Numbered from the stretch's first letter, positions 17,750 to 25,447 are shown. The stretch is DNA of 64,000 nucleotides from Actinokineospora diospyrosa (GCF_024171925.1 NZ_JAMTCO010000022.1:1-64000); one strand, 5' to 3'. Notes: a model not told the origin generated them from the sequence alone. Numbers and translations: made by a program.

Positions 17750-17931
17750 GTGGGACCGGGAGAGCCCTCGATCTTGATCGAGGCACCGAAGGAGCAACTC
17801 CCCGTCAATCTCTCAGGTAAAGCTACCGTTCCCACCAGGCCACTCTGGAAAGCAGACGCGATCTCGGCGTCTCACCCACGGTGCAAGCCGCGTTCGCGGC
17901 GAAGCTCTCAGGTGCCATGACAGAGGGGGAG
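17750..17931 (+). ncRNA. Tandem glycine riboswitch
   Basis: Two glycine aptamers lie in series. The first (about 17750-17835) is closed by GTGGGA and its partner TTCCCAC. It carries GAGAGCC, the GGCACCGAAGGAGCAACTCC core and ATCTCTCAGGTAAA. The second (about 17841-17930) starts CACTCTGGAAAGCAGACG, has CACCCACGGTGCAAGCC and AAGCTCTCAGGTGCCATGAC, and closes at CAGAGGGGGAG. Both match the conserved glycine-riboswitch cores, and the downstream genes (gcvT, gcvH, glyA) are the expected glycine-catabolism targets. A GC-rich hairpin (arms about 17935-17943 and 17954-17964) right after it may be part of the expression platform. Confidence 0.93.
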
Positions 17932-17977
17932 TTCCAGCGCCGGATCCGTCCACCCGGCGCGCTGCCCAGGAGCTCCC

Positions 17978-18142
17978 ATGACCCTCGTCCACCGCACCCA
18001 ATACAGCGAACAGCCCGCGGGTTGTCCACAACCACCACACTCATCCACAGCTCGACCGGTCGCGCTGCACCACGCGCGCCCGGCGTGCCACGCTGCGGAC
18101 ACCACTGTTCCCGGCGCGCCGAAGGAGACCCGACTTCCATGA
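17978..18142 (+). CDS. 54-residue leader ORF between glycine riboswitch and gcvT
   Basis: An ATG at 17978 has AGGAG five bases upstream and opens a 54-codon frame whose TGA (18140-18142) overlaps the gcvT ATG (18139-18141) as ATGA. The peptide is Pro/His/Ala-rich (starting MTLVHRTQYSEQP) with no recognised domain, signal peptide or run of regulatory codons. Placement immediately after the riboswitch, a good ribosome site and the ATGA junction suggest that translation of this ORF is coupled to gcvT. It could equally be an accident of a GC-rich leader. It spans a DnaA-box-like pair (18022-18049). No function is claimed. Confidence 0.45.
   Translation: MTLVHRTQYSEQPAGCPQPPHSSTARPVALHHARPACHAADTTVPGAPKETRLP
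18022..18049 (+). promoter_or_regulatory. DnaA-box-like pair in the gcvT leader
   Basis: TTGTCCACA (18022-18030) is followed by TCATCCACA (18041-18049). The start-to-start distance is 19 bp, the same as in all repeat units elsewhere in the window, though the spacer is unrelated. It may be coincidence or a degenerate binding site. Confidence 0.3.
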
Positions 18143-19239
18143 GCACACCCTCCCCGCTGCACGCGGTGCATGAGGCCCTGGGTGCCTCGTTCACCGACTT
18201 CGCGGGCTGGTCGATGCCCCTGCGCTACGGCAGCGAGCTGGCTGAGCACAAGGCGGTCCGCACCGCGTCCGGCCTGTTCGACCTCAGCCACATGGGCGAG
18301 ATCGAGCTGACCGGCCCCGAGGCGGCCCAGGCGCTGGACTTCGCGCTGGTCGGCAAGCTGTCGGCGGTCAAGCCGGGCAAGGCCCGCTACACGATGATCT
18401 GCGACGCCGAGGGCGGCGTCCTCGACGACCTGGTCGTCTACCGGCTGGCCGCGGACAAGTACATGGTCGTGGCCAACGCCTCCAACGCGGTCACCGTCGC
18501 CGCCGCCCTGCGCGAGCGCGCCGACGGGTTCGCCGTCGAGGTCAACGACCGCTCCGCCGACCTGGCGCTGATCGCCGTGCAGGGTCCGACGTCGACGGCG
18601 ATCATCGGCTCGGTCACCGGCGCCGACCTCGACGCGCTGGCCTACTACGCCAGCGTCCCGGCCGCCATCGCGGGCATCGACATCCTGCTCGCCCGCACCG
18701 GCTACACCGGTGAGGACGGCTTCGAGGTCTATGTGGACGGTGCCGACGCCCCCCGGGTGTGGGAGGTCCTCACCGAGGCTGGCCAGGAGCACGGCCTGCT
18801 GCCCGCCGGGCTCGCCTGCCGCGACACGCTGCGGCTCGAGGCGGGCATGCCGCTCTACGGCAACGAGCTCAGCGCCTCGTTCACCCCCTTCGACGCCGGT
18901 CTCGGCCGGGTCGTCAAGTTCGACAAGCCCGGCGGCTTCGTCGGCAAGGAGGCGCTGGAGCGCCGCCGCGACGCCGACGTCGAGGCCAAGGTGCTGGTCG
19001 GCCTGGTCGGGTCCGGCAAGCGCGCCCCCCGACACGGGTACGCCGTGCTCGACGGGGACGGCGCCCAGGTCGGTACGGTCACCAGCGGCGCGCTCTCGCC
19101 GACGCTCGGCCACCCGATCGCGATGGCCTACGTGCCGGTCGCGGTCAGCGAGCCGGGTACCGCGCTCACCGTGGACATCCGCGGCACCAGCGCGCCGGTC
19201 GAGGTCGTCAAGCTGCCCTTCTACCAGCGTCAAGCCTGA
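18139..19239 (+). CDS. gcvT: Glycine cleavage system T protein (aminomethyltransferase)
   Basis: A 366-residue aminomethyltransferase. It transfers the aminomethyl carbon from lipoylated H protein to tetrahydrofolate, releasing ammonia. Typical family elements are FTDFAGWSMPLRYG with nearby DLSHMGEIELTG near the N-terminus, GYTGEDGFEVYV in the middle and LEAGMPLYGNEL, with the C-terminal barrel ending ALTVDIRGTSAPVEVVKLPF. The ATG at 18139 is 11 bp after GGAG and overlaps the leader ORF stop. It is the first structural gene of a gcvT-gcvH-glyA-sdaA operon under the glycine riboswitch. The P protein gene is not in the window. Confidence 0.95.
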   Translation: MSTPSPLHAVHEALGASFTDFAGWSMPLRYGSELAEHKAVRTASGLFDLSHMGEIELTGPEAAQALDFALVGKLSAVKPGKARYTMICDAEGGVLDDLVVYRLAADKYMVVANASNAVTVAAALRERADGFAVEVNDRSADLALIAVQGPTSTAIIGSVTGADLDALAYYASVPAAIAGIDILLARTGYTGEDGFEVYVDGADAPRVWEVLTEAGQEHGLLPAGLACRDTLRLEAGMPLYGNELSASFTPFDAGLGRVVKFDKPGGFVGKEALERRRDADVEAKVLVGLVGSGKRAPRHGYAVLDGDGAQVGTVTSGALSPTLGHPIAMAYVPVAVSEPGTALTVDIRGTSAPVEVVKLPFYQRQA

Positions 19240-19259
19240 ACCCAGGAGATCGAGAACCC

Positions 19260-19637
19260 ATGAGCAACCCGGAGAACCTCGGCTACACCACCGACCACGA
19301 GTGGGTCGACCTCGCCGATCCGGCCTCGGCCACGGTCGGCGTCACGAAGTACGCCGCCGACGCCCTCGGTGACGTGGTGTACGTGCAGCTGCCCGAGGTG
19401 GGCGCCACCCTGACCACGGGTGAGGCGTGCGGGGAGATCGAGTCGACCAAGTCCGTGTCCGACCTGTTCGCCCCCGCCGACGGCGTGGTGGTCGAGATCA
19501 ACGAGGCCGTCGTGGACACCCCCGAGCTGGTCAACACCGACCCGTTCGGCGACGGCTGGCTCTTCCGCGTCCGCGTCGACGGCGACCCCGAGCTGCTCGA
19601 CGCCGCCGCGTACGCCGAGCACACCAAGGAGGACTGA
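19260..19637 (+). CDS. gcvH: Glycine cleavage system H protein
   Basis: A 125-residue lipoyl carrier. The lipoylated lysine lies in GEIESTKSVSDLFAP at about residue 64, with the family N-terminus YTTDHEWVDL and C-terminal GDGWLFRVRV. It shuttles the aminomethyl group between the P, T and L proteins. It starts 20 bp after gcvT, preceded by AGGAG, and abuts glyA directly. The dihydrolipoyl dehydrogenase at 27463 could serve as its L protein. Confidence 0.96.
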   Translation: MSNPENLGYTTDHEWVDLADPASATVGVTKYAADALGDVVYVQLPEVGATLTTGEACGEIESTKSVSDLFAPADGVVVEINEAVVDTPELVNTDPFGDGWLFRVRVDGDPELLDAAAYAEHTKED

Positions 19638-20918
19638 ATGGCAGGCACACCCACGTTCGGGCAGTCGCTGGCCGAGGTGGACCCGGAGATCGCCGCCGCG
19701 GTCGCCGCCGAGCTGCACCGCCAGCAGTCGACGCTGGAGATGATCGCCTCGGAGAACTTCGCCCCGGTCGGGGTGCTCGAGGCGCAGGGCTCGGTGCTGA
19801 CCAACAAGTACGCCGAGGGCTACCCCGGCCGCCGCTACTACGGCGGCTGCGAGCACGTCGACGTGGTCGAGCAGCTGGCCATCGACCGGGTCAAGGAGCT
19901 CTTCGGCGCCGAGCACGCCAACGTGCAGCCGCACTCGGGCGCCTCGGCCAACGCCGCGGCGATGTTCGCCGTGCTCAAGCCCGGTGACACCATCCTCGGG
20001 CTGGACCTGGCGCACGGCGGGCACCTGACGCACGGCATGAAGATCAATTTCTCCGGCAAGCTGTACAACGTGGTCGCCTACCACAGCGACCGCGACACCG
20101 GCCGGGTCGACATGGCCGAGGTCGAGCGGCTGGCCAAGGAGCACAGCCCGAAGCTGATCGTGGCTGGCTGGTCGGCCTACCCGCGCCACCTCGACTTCGC
20201 CGAGTTCCGCCGCATCGCCGACGCGGTCGGCGCGCTGCTCATGGTCGACATGGCGCACTTCGCGGGCCTGGTCGCCGCCGGGCTGCACCCGAACCCGGTG
20301 CCGCACGCGCAGCTGGTCACCACCACCACGCACAAGACCCTCGGCGGGCCGCGCGGCGGGGTGGTGCTGTGCACCAAGGAGCTGGCCAAGAAGGTCAACT
20401 CGGCGGTGTTCCCCGGCCAGCAGGGCGGTCCGCTCGAGCACGTGATCGCGGCCAAGGCGGTGGCGTTCAAGATCGCCGCTTCCGCCGAGTTCGCCGAGCG
20501 GCAGCGCCGGGTGCTCGAGGGCGCCCGGATCCTGGCCGACCGGCTCTCCGCGCCGGACGCCGCCGAGGCGGGCGTGAAGGTGCTCAGCGGTGGCACCGAC
20601 GTGCACCTGGTGCTGGTCGACCTGGTCGACTCGCAGCTCGACGGCCAGCAGGCCGAGGACCGGCTGCACTCGATCGGGATCACGGTCAACCGCAACGCGG
20701 TCCCGTTCGACCCGCGGCCGCCGATGGTCACCTCCGGGCTGCGCATCGGCACCCCGGCGCTGGCCACCCGCGGCTTCGACGCCGAGGACTTCGCCGAGGT
20801 CGCCGACGTGATCGCGCTCGCGCTGCGGCCCGAGCTCGACGAGGCGGCCGGGGAGGCGCTGCGCGACCGCGTGGCCGCCCTGGTGCGCCGCCGCCCGCTC
20901 TACCCGGAGCTGGGCTAG
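19638..20918 (+). CDS. glyA: Serine hydroxymethyltransferase
   Basis: A 426-residue PLP enzyme interconverting glycine plus methylene-THF with serine plus THF. Signatures include [35 protein letters not shown], the PLP-lysine in [14 protein letters not shown] and [20 protein letters not shown]. It begins right after the gcvH stop with GGAG ahead. Within this operon it can use methylene-THF made by glycine cleavage to turn a second glycine into serine, feeding the downstream dehydratase. Confidence 0.96.
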   Translation: MAGTPTFGQSLAEVDPEIAAAVAAELHRQQSTLEMIASENFAPVGVLEAQGSVLTNKYAEGYPGRRYYGGCEHVDVVEQLAIDRVKELFGAEHANVQPHSGASANAAAMFAVLKPGDTILGLDLAHGGHLTHGMKINFSGKLYNVVAYHSDRDTGRVDMAEVERLAKEHSPKLIVAGWSAYPRHLDFAEFRRIADAVGALLMVDMAHFAGLVAAGLHPNPVPHAQLVTTTTHKTLGGPRGGVVLCTKELAKKVNSAVFPGQQGGPLEHVIAAKAVAFKIAASAEFAERQRRVLEGARILADRLSAPDAAEAGVKVLSGGTDVHLVLVDLVDSQLDGQQAEDRLHSIGITVNRNAVPFDPRPPMVTSGLRIGTPALATRGFDAEDFAEVADVIALALRPELDEAAGEALRDRVAALVRRRPLYPELG

Positions 20919-20930
20919 GGATTGCCCGTT

Positions 20931-20965
20931 CCCGGTGCCGCGCCGAGACCCGGCGCGGCACCGGG
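20931..20965 (+). terminator. Intercistronic hairpin between glyA and sdaA
   Basis: A perfect 15-bp GC stem, CCCGGTGCCGCGCCG (20931-20945) with CGGCGCGGCACCGGG (20951-20965) and a 5-nt loop, fills the 67-bp gap between glyA and sdaA. It may act as a partial terminator or mRNA stabiliser that sets sdaA at a different level from gcvTH-glyA. Confidence 0.6.
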
Positions 20966-20985
20966 GCCGAACGAGGAGGTTAGTG

Positions 20986-22359
20986 GTGGCGGTCAGCGTC
21001 TTCGACATGTTCAGCGTGGGCATCGGCCCGTCGAGCTCGCACACCGTCGGCCCGATGCGGGCCGCGGTGATGTTCGTCGAGGGCCTGCGCGACGCCGGGC
21101 GGCTGCCGGGGGTGGCCAGGGTGCGCGCCGAGCTGTTCGGCTCGCTGGGCGCCACCGGCCACGGCCACGGCAGCGACAAGGCGGTGCTGCTCGGCCTGGA
21201 GGGCGAGCGCCCGGAGGAGGTCGACACGGCCTCGGTGCCCACCCGGGTCGCCGCGATCCGCGAGTCCGGCCGCATCCGGCTGCTGGGCGGCCACGAGATC
21301 GCCTTCGCCGAGGACGACGACCTCGTCATGCACCGGCGCAAGTCGCTGCCGCTGCACCCCAACGGCATGACCTTCGCCGCCTGGGACGCCGAGGGCGGCG
21401 AACTGGCCGTGCGCACCTACTACTCCGTGGGCGGCGGCTTCGTCCTCGACGAGTCCGCGGCCGACGGCCCGGTGATCTCCGCCGACACCACGCCGGTGCC
21501 GTACCCGTTCCGCACCGCGGCCGACCTGCTGACCCACTGCGAGGTCACCGGCAAGTCCGTCGCCCAGGTCATGATGGCCAACGAGCTGGTCTGGCGCACC
21601 GAGGACGAGGTACGCGCCGGTCTGATGCACATCTGGCAGGTCATGCAGGACTGCGTCACCCGCGGCTGCGAGCAGGACGGCGTGCTGCCCGGCGGCCTCA
21701 AGGTCCCGCGCCGCGCCAAGGCCCTGCACGAGAAGCTGCTGTCCGAGAGCGGCGAGGGCGACCCCCTCTACGTCATGGACTGGGTGAGCCTGTTCGCGCT
21801 CGCGGTCAACGAGGAGAACGCCTCCGGCGGCCGCGTCGTCACCGCCCCCACCAACGGCGCCGCGGGCATCATCCCCGCCGTGCTGCACTACTACACCCGG
21901 TTCCTCTCCGTCGCCAACGACGACGGAGTGATCGAGTTCCTGCTCACCGCCGCCGCGATCGGCGTGGTGCTCAAGGAAACCGGCTCGATCTCCGGCGCCG
22001 AGGTCGGCTGCCAGGGCGAGGTCGGCTCGGCCTGCGCGATGGCCGCCGCGGGCCTCACCGCCGTGCTGGGCGGGACGGTCGCGCAGGTGGAGAACGCCGC
22101 CGAGATCGGCCTGGAACACCACCTGGGCCTGACCTGCGACCCGGTGGGCGGCCTGGTCCAGATCCCCTGCATCGAGCGCAACGCGGTCGGCTCGACCAAG
22201 GCCATCAACGCCTCCAGGATGGCCCTGCGTGGCGACGGCACGCACGTGGTGCACCTGGACAAAGTCATCAAAACGATGCGCGAAACCGGCGCGGACATGC
22301 ACACGAAGTACAAGGAAACGGCGCGTGGTGGGTTGGCGCTGAACGTGATCGAGTGCTGA
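20986..22359 (+). CDS. sdaA: L-serine ammonia-lyase (dehydratase), single-chain iron-sulfur type
   Basis: A 457-residue enzyme converting serine to pyruvate and ammonia. The N-terminal beta subunit region starts [20 protein letters not shown]. The C-terminal alpha region has the cysteines that bind the 4Fe-4S cluster ([17 protein letters not shown] and [17 protein letters not shown]). GTG 20986 was chosen because GAGGAGG lies 6 bp upstream; GTG 20983 is too close to it. Together with gcvTH and glyA it completes glycine to serine to pyruvate, so the operon looks designed for glycine use and detoxification. A hairpin precedes it. Downstream lies composite repeat locus A. Confidence 0.94.
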   Translation: MAVSVFDMFSVGIGPSSSHTVGPMRAAVMFVEGLRDAGRLPGVARVRAELFGSLGATGHGHGSDKAVLLGLEGERPEEVDTASVPTRVAAIRESGRIRLLGGHEIAFAEDDDLVMHRRKSLPLHPNGMTFAAWDAEGGELAVRTYYSVGGGFVLDESAADGPVISADTTPVPYPFRTAADLLTHCEVTGKSVAQVMMANELVWRTEDEVRAGLMHIWQVMQDCVTRGCEQDGVLPGGLKVPRRAKALHEKLLSESGEGDPLYVMDWVSLFALAVNEENASGGRVVTAPTNGAAGIIPAVLHYYTRFLSVANDDGVIEFLLTAAAIGVVLKETGSISGAEVGCQGEVGSACAMAAAGLTAVLGGTVAQVENAAEIGLEHHLGLTCDPVGGLVQIPCIERNAVGSTKAINASRMALRGDGTHVVHLDKVIKTMRETGADMHTKYKETARGGLALNVIEC

Positions 22360-22470
22360 CCGGGCGATATTGGGTCCACAGTGGATGAAGAGGTGTCTGC
22401 TCGGGCGTTCGCTGGAGTTGCTCCGCTGGGGGAGGCGGTCGGCTGAGTCTTGATGGCTGGCTGTGCTTGG

Positions 22471-22732
22471 TTGTCCACAACGGGTTCGGTTGTCCACAGG
22501 GTGTTGGTCGCTGGTCCCGGCTTGTCGGTGGTTCTCGGTAGGCTGTATATCGGGGGCTCTTGATTCAGTTGATCTTGTGGGGCTGGTTGTGCGTGGTTTG
22601 GTTGTGCACAACGGTTCTGGTTGTCCACAGGGCGTTGGTTGCTGCTCCCGTTGTGTCGGTGCTGCGCGGTAGGCTGTGTATTTGGGGGCTTTCGATCAGG
22701 TTGATCTTGGCGCATGCTGTGGTTGGGGGTGC
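22471..22732 (+). repeat. Composite locus A, module 1: two 131-bp DnaA-box units
   Basis: Two tandem units start at 22471 and 22602, a period of 131 bp. Each opens with a pair of 9-mers whose starts are 19 bp apart: TTGTCCACA at 22471 and 22490, then TTGTGCACA at 22602 and TTGTCCACA at 22621. About 40 bp after the second box comes a conserved GGTAGGCTGT block, then GGGGGCT and GTTGATCTTG. TTGTCCACA equals the actinobacterial DnaA-box consensus. The region lies between the convergent sdaA and ku genes. Confidence 0.9.
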
Positions 22733-22825
22733 GTCGCAAGGGATTCGGGCCTTCGCCTTCGGCTCCGGTGGACGGCCTCGTCGCCTGGCGGCGACCTCGG
22801 CGTCCGATCCGCGACAATGCGGAAA

Positions 22826-22969
22826 GCTCGATGGGGCGAACTTGTTTTGCGCGGGGCCCCTACAACACCCGACGCAGAACCGCAAAGCAGGGGCCCAAAA
22901 GCAGGCCCTGCCGCGTGGAAACGCTACGGGTGTTGTCCCCCCACGCAAAACAAGTCCGCCCCATCGAGC
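22826..22969. repeat. Composite locus A, module 2: 144-bp palindrome (predicted branched hairpin)
   Basis: Outer arms of about 45 nt (22826-22871 and 22924-22969) pair almost perfectly, from GCTCGATGGGGCG..CTTGTTTTGCG to its complement. A small asymmetric internal loop precedes a second block pairing ACAACACCCG with CGGGTGTTGT. Inside are two shorter hairpins, GCAGGGGCC with GGCCCTGC and GCG-TGGAAA-CGC, giving a three-way junction. The same fold is present at 39360 and 52824 with compensatory changes. Confidence 0.85.
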
Positions 22970-22973
22970 CGGC

Positions 22974-23275
22974 TTGGCACCAGCGACTCCGACTGTCCAC
23001 GCGCTGGGAAGGTGGGCTGAGGCGGACCTGACGGGGCGCAGGCTGGCACCGACGGCCGAGTGTCCAGGTGCTGGGTTGGCAGGGCCGACGAGGGCGGGCT
23101 GGGATGGCACCGGATCTTCCGGGTGTCCGGGGCAGGTCGGGTGGGCTTGGGCGAACCTGACGGCAGTTGGGTTGGCACAGCGGGGTTCGAGTGTCCCGGG
23201 GGCTGGTCAGGTGGGCTGGGGTGGACCTGACGGGGGGCAGGTTGGCGTCGCCGGGGCCGAGGGTTCGGATGTTGG
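22974..23275 (+). repeat. Composite locus A, module 3: degenerate direct repeats
   Basis: About five imperfect units of 60-72 bp. Each begins with TGGCACC or a close variant, followed by GGGTCCGAGTGTCCAGG-like sequence, then GCAGGTGGGCTGGGG and GCGGACCTGACGG. Unit order and the shorter second unit are the same as in loci B and C, so the array was copied as a block. Units lack the constant length and unique spacers of CRISPR. Confidence 0.8.
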
Positions 23276-23368
23276 TTTGGCGCCAGTGGTTTCCTGCAGT
23301 TAGGAGTCTCCTGTGGACCGGCTTGAAGAAGGGCACCGTCCACAGGGGAGGGGGCAGCAGGCGAGGGG

Positions 23369-24304
23369 TCAGGAGGCTCGGCGGGGGGAGGAGGCGGCTG
23401 ATACGGCTTTCTCCAGCTCCGAGCGGGTCATTTTGGAGCGGCCCTTGATGTCCAGTTCGCGGGCGAGCTTGTCCAGGTCGGCCTTGCTGAGGTTGTCCAG
23501 CTCCTCGTCGGGCTGGCGGCGCTTCTTGCGACCTTCGACGCTCTTGGTCAGGGCTTCGAAGAGGTCCACCACCTTGGTGGGGGTGCTGGGTTCCTCGCCC
23601 GCCACGACCTCGCGGCCCTGTTTCTTGTCTTCGATGAGCTGTTCGACCCGCTGGGTGTAGGTGTCGTGGTAGTCCTCGGGGTTCCACTGCTCGGTCATCG
23701 AGTCGACCAGGGTGATCGCCATGTCCAGTTCTTTGCCGCGCGCGGGGGTGATCTCCGGCAGGGACTTGAGTTCCTTGGCCGGGTCGCGCAGGTCTTCGGC
23801 GAACAGGAGGGTGGTCAGCACCAGCAGGTCGTCGTCGCTGGCTCGGACGGCCGTGAGGTATTCCTTGCCGCGCATGACGAAGGTGGCGATGCCCGCGCGG
23901 TTGGTCTTGCGCATGGCTTGCAGGAGCAGGCCGTAGGCCTTGGTGTACTCCTCCTTCGACGGCGCCAGCCAGTACGTCTTCTGGAAGTGGATCGGGTCGA
24001 TCTCCTCCAGGTCGACGAACGAGGAGATGTCGAGGGTGCGGGAGCGGCCGGGGGCGATCTGGTCGAGCTCCTCCGGGTCGATGATCACGTACTCGCCCGC
24101 CCCGACCTCGGCGCCCTTGACGATGTCGGCGAAGGCGACCTCCTCGCCGGTGCGCTCGTTGACCCGCTTGTAGCGGATGCGGTCGGTCGTCCCCCGCTCG
24201 AACTGGCGGAAGCTGATCGTGTGGTCGTCGGTGGCCGAGTAGAGGTCGACCGGCACCGTCACCAGCCCGAAGTTGATCGCCCCGTGCCAAATCGGTCGCG
24301 CCAC
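23369..24304 (-). CDS. ku: Ku protein, non-homologous end joining
   Basis: A 311-residue bacterial Ku homodimer subunit that binds DNA ends and recruits LigD. The N-terminus ARPIWHGAINFGLVTVPVDL is diagnostic. The Ku core spans about residues 10-250. A C-terminal extension (LSKADLDKLARELDIKG and beyond) resembles the SAP-like/Lys-rich tails of actinobacterial Ku. GTG 24304 is preceded by GGGAGG; the longer frame to 24394 enters the sigma factor gene. It lies 61 bp downstream of a SigF/B-type sigma gene on the same strand, so co-transcription is possible. No ligD is present nearby. Confidence 0.93.
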   Translation of the reverse strand: MARPIWHGAINFGLVTVPVDLYSATDDHTISFRQFERGTTDRIRYKRVNERTGEEVAFADIVKGAEVGAGEYVIIDPEELDQIAPGRSRTLDISSFVDLEEIDPIHFQKTYWLAPSKEEYTKAYGLLLQAMRKTNRAGIATFVMRGKEYLTAVRASDDDLLVLTTLLFAEDLRDPAKELKSLPEITPARGKELDMAITLVDSMTEQWNPEDYHDTYTQRVEQLIEDKKQGREVVAGEEPSTPTKVVDLFEALTKSVEGRKKRRQPDEELDNLSKADLDKLARELDIKGRSKMTRSELEKAVSAASSPRRAS

Positions 24305-24365
24305 GTCAGCCTCCCGCCGTGTCCTTGGCCTCCAGTGTGGACCACGAACACCGGAAAAGTCCTGT

Positions 24366-25157
24366 TCAGCGCTCGTCGGTGACCAAGCCAGCACGCAGCG
24401 TTTCCAACGTGCGGGTCAGCAGCCGGGAGACGTGCATCTGCGAGACGCCGATCTTCTCCGCGATCTGGGTCTGGGTCATGTTCCGGAAGAACCGCAGCAG
24501 CAGGATCCGCCGCTCGCGCTCGGGCAGCCGCTCGATCAGCGGGCGCAGCGATTCGTGGTCCTCGATGCCCAGCAGCGCCGCGTCGTCCTCGCCGAGGGTG
24601 TCGGCGAGCGGGTCGGAGTCGGGGTCACCGGAGGACAGCGCCTCGTCGAGCGAGACCGACTGGTAGACCTGCCCGGCTTCCAAGCCCTCGTAGACCTCTT
24701 CGCGGCTCATCCCCAGGTGGGTGGCTATCTCGCTGGGCGTCGGCGCGCGGCCCAGGCGCTGGGAGAGTTCGTTGCCCGCCGCGGTGATGGTCAGGTGCAG
24801 TTCCTTGAGCCTGCGCGGCACCCGCACCGACCACGCGGTGTCGCGGAAGTAGCGGCGGACCTCGCCCATGATGGTGGGCACCGCGAAGGACAGGAAGTCG
24901 ATGCCGCGGGTCGGGTCGAACCGGTCCACCGCGTGGATCAGGCCCACGGTGGCGACCTGGGTCAGGTCGTCGCGGGCCACGCCGCGGTGGGCGAAGCGCA
25001 TCGCGATGTGCTCGGCGAGCGGCAGGTGCCCGGTGACCAGCTTGTCGCGCACCGCTTCGCGCCGGTCGTCACCGTCGGGCAACTCGCCGAGTTCGCTGAA
25101 CAGCGGGGCCAGGTGGCTGTACTCGTGCGTGGAACCGGTGGGGGTCTCCGCGCTCAC
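24366..25157 (-). CDS. sigF: SigB/SigF-type alternative RNA polymerase sigma factor
   Basis: A 263-residue group 3 sigma factor. Region 2 contains LVTGHLPLAEHIAMRFAHRG, DLTQVATVGLIHAVDRFDP and FAVPTIMGEVRRYFRDTAW. Region 3 follows with LGRAPTPSEIATHLGMS. Region 4 is MTQTQIAEKIGVSQMHVSRL. These match SigB/SigF stress and sporulation sigma factors of actinomycetes, normally controlled by RsbW-type anti-sigma kinases. No RsbW gene is adjacent; an RsbW-like gene lies at 45280. GTG 25157 has GGGAGG upstream and overlaps the stop of a small upstream frame as GTGA. Confidence 0.92.
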   Translation of the reverse strand: MSAETPTGSTHEYSHLAPLFSELGELPDGDDRREAVRDKLVTGHLPLAEHIAMRFAHRGVARDDLTQVATVGLIHAVDRFDPTRGIDFLSFAVPTIMGEVRRYFRDTAWSVRVPRRLKELHLTITAAGNELSQRLGRAPTPSEIATHLGMSREEVYEGLEAGQVYQSVSLDEALSSGDPDSDPLADTLGEDDAALLGIEDHESLRPLIERLPERERRILLLRFFRNMTQTQIAEKIGVSQMHVSRLLTRTLETLRAGLVTDER

Positions 25158-25447
25158 CCGACCTCCCGCGTCCCGACGGGGGCGGGCGACCCGGCCCGCT
25201 CGTCCGCGTGCGCGCTCGGTCTCCCACCCGATCCCGGTTTCACACCACCGACACTAACCGCGGTCGCCGCACGTGCCCGCCACCCGGACAGGGTGGTCCC
25301 CGCGCGGCCGACACCGAGCGTGTCGCGACCCCGCGAGCCCGGGTGGCCCGCACCCGTCCGTGGTGGTACCCGTCCTGGCCGCTCGGTGGTCTGTTCCCCC
25401 GCCGGGGTGCCCACGAGCACGCCGAGGCCGCTGTCGTTGCCGGTCAT
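25154..25447 (-). CDS. Small ORF coupled to the sigma factor gene (uncertain)
   Basis: A 97-codon frame with ATG at 25447, GGGGAG about 9 bp upstream and a TGA that overlaps the sigma factor GTG (GTGA). The product (starting MTGNDSGLGVLVGTPAG) is Gly/Arg/Pro/Ala-rich, with no ATPase motifs of an anti-sigma factor and no membrane segment. The junction argues for coding and the composition argues against. The rest of the 25158-25529 gap holds nothing I recognise. Confidence 0.3.
   Translation of the reverse strand: MTGNDSGLGVLVGTPAGEQTTERPGRVPPRTGAGHPGSRGRDTLGVGRAGTTLSGWRARAATAVSVGGVKPGSGGRPSAHADERAGSPAPVGTREVG

Noticed and set aside
22974-23275. CRISPR array
   Set aside because: Units vary in length and sequence, have no unique spacers of constant size and no cas genes nearby.
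22445-23280. Replication origin (oriC)
   Set aside because: Only four boxes per locus, repeated in three places, with no dnaA/dnaN neighbourhood and no AT-rich unwinding region.
22560-23303. Open frames of 100-300 codons through composite loci A and B (22560-23303, 39051-40049, 22860-24290)
   Set aside because: They run across palindromes and direct repeats, are not conserved in frame between the loci and lack ribosome sites or domains.
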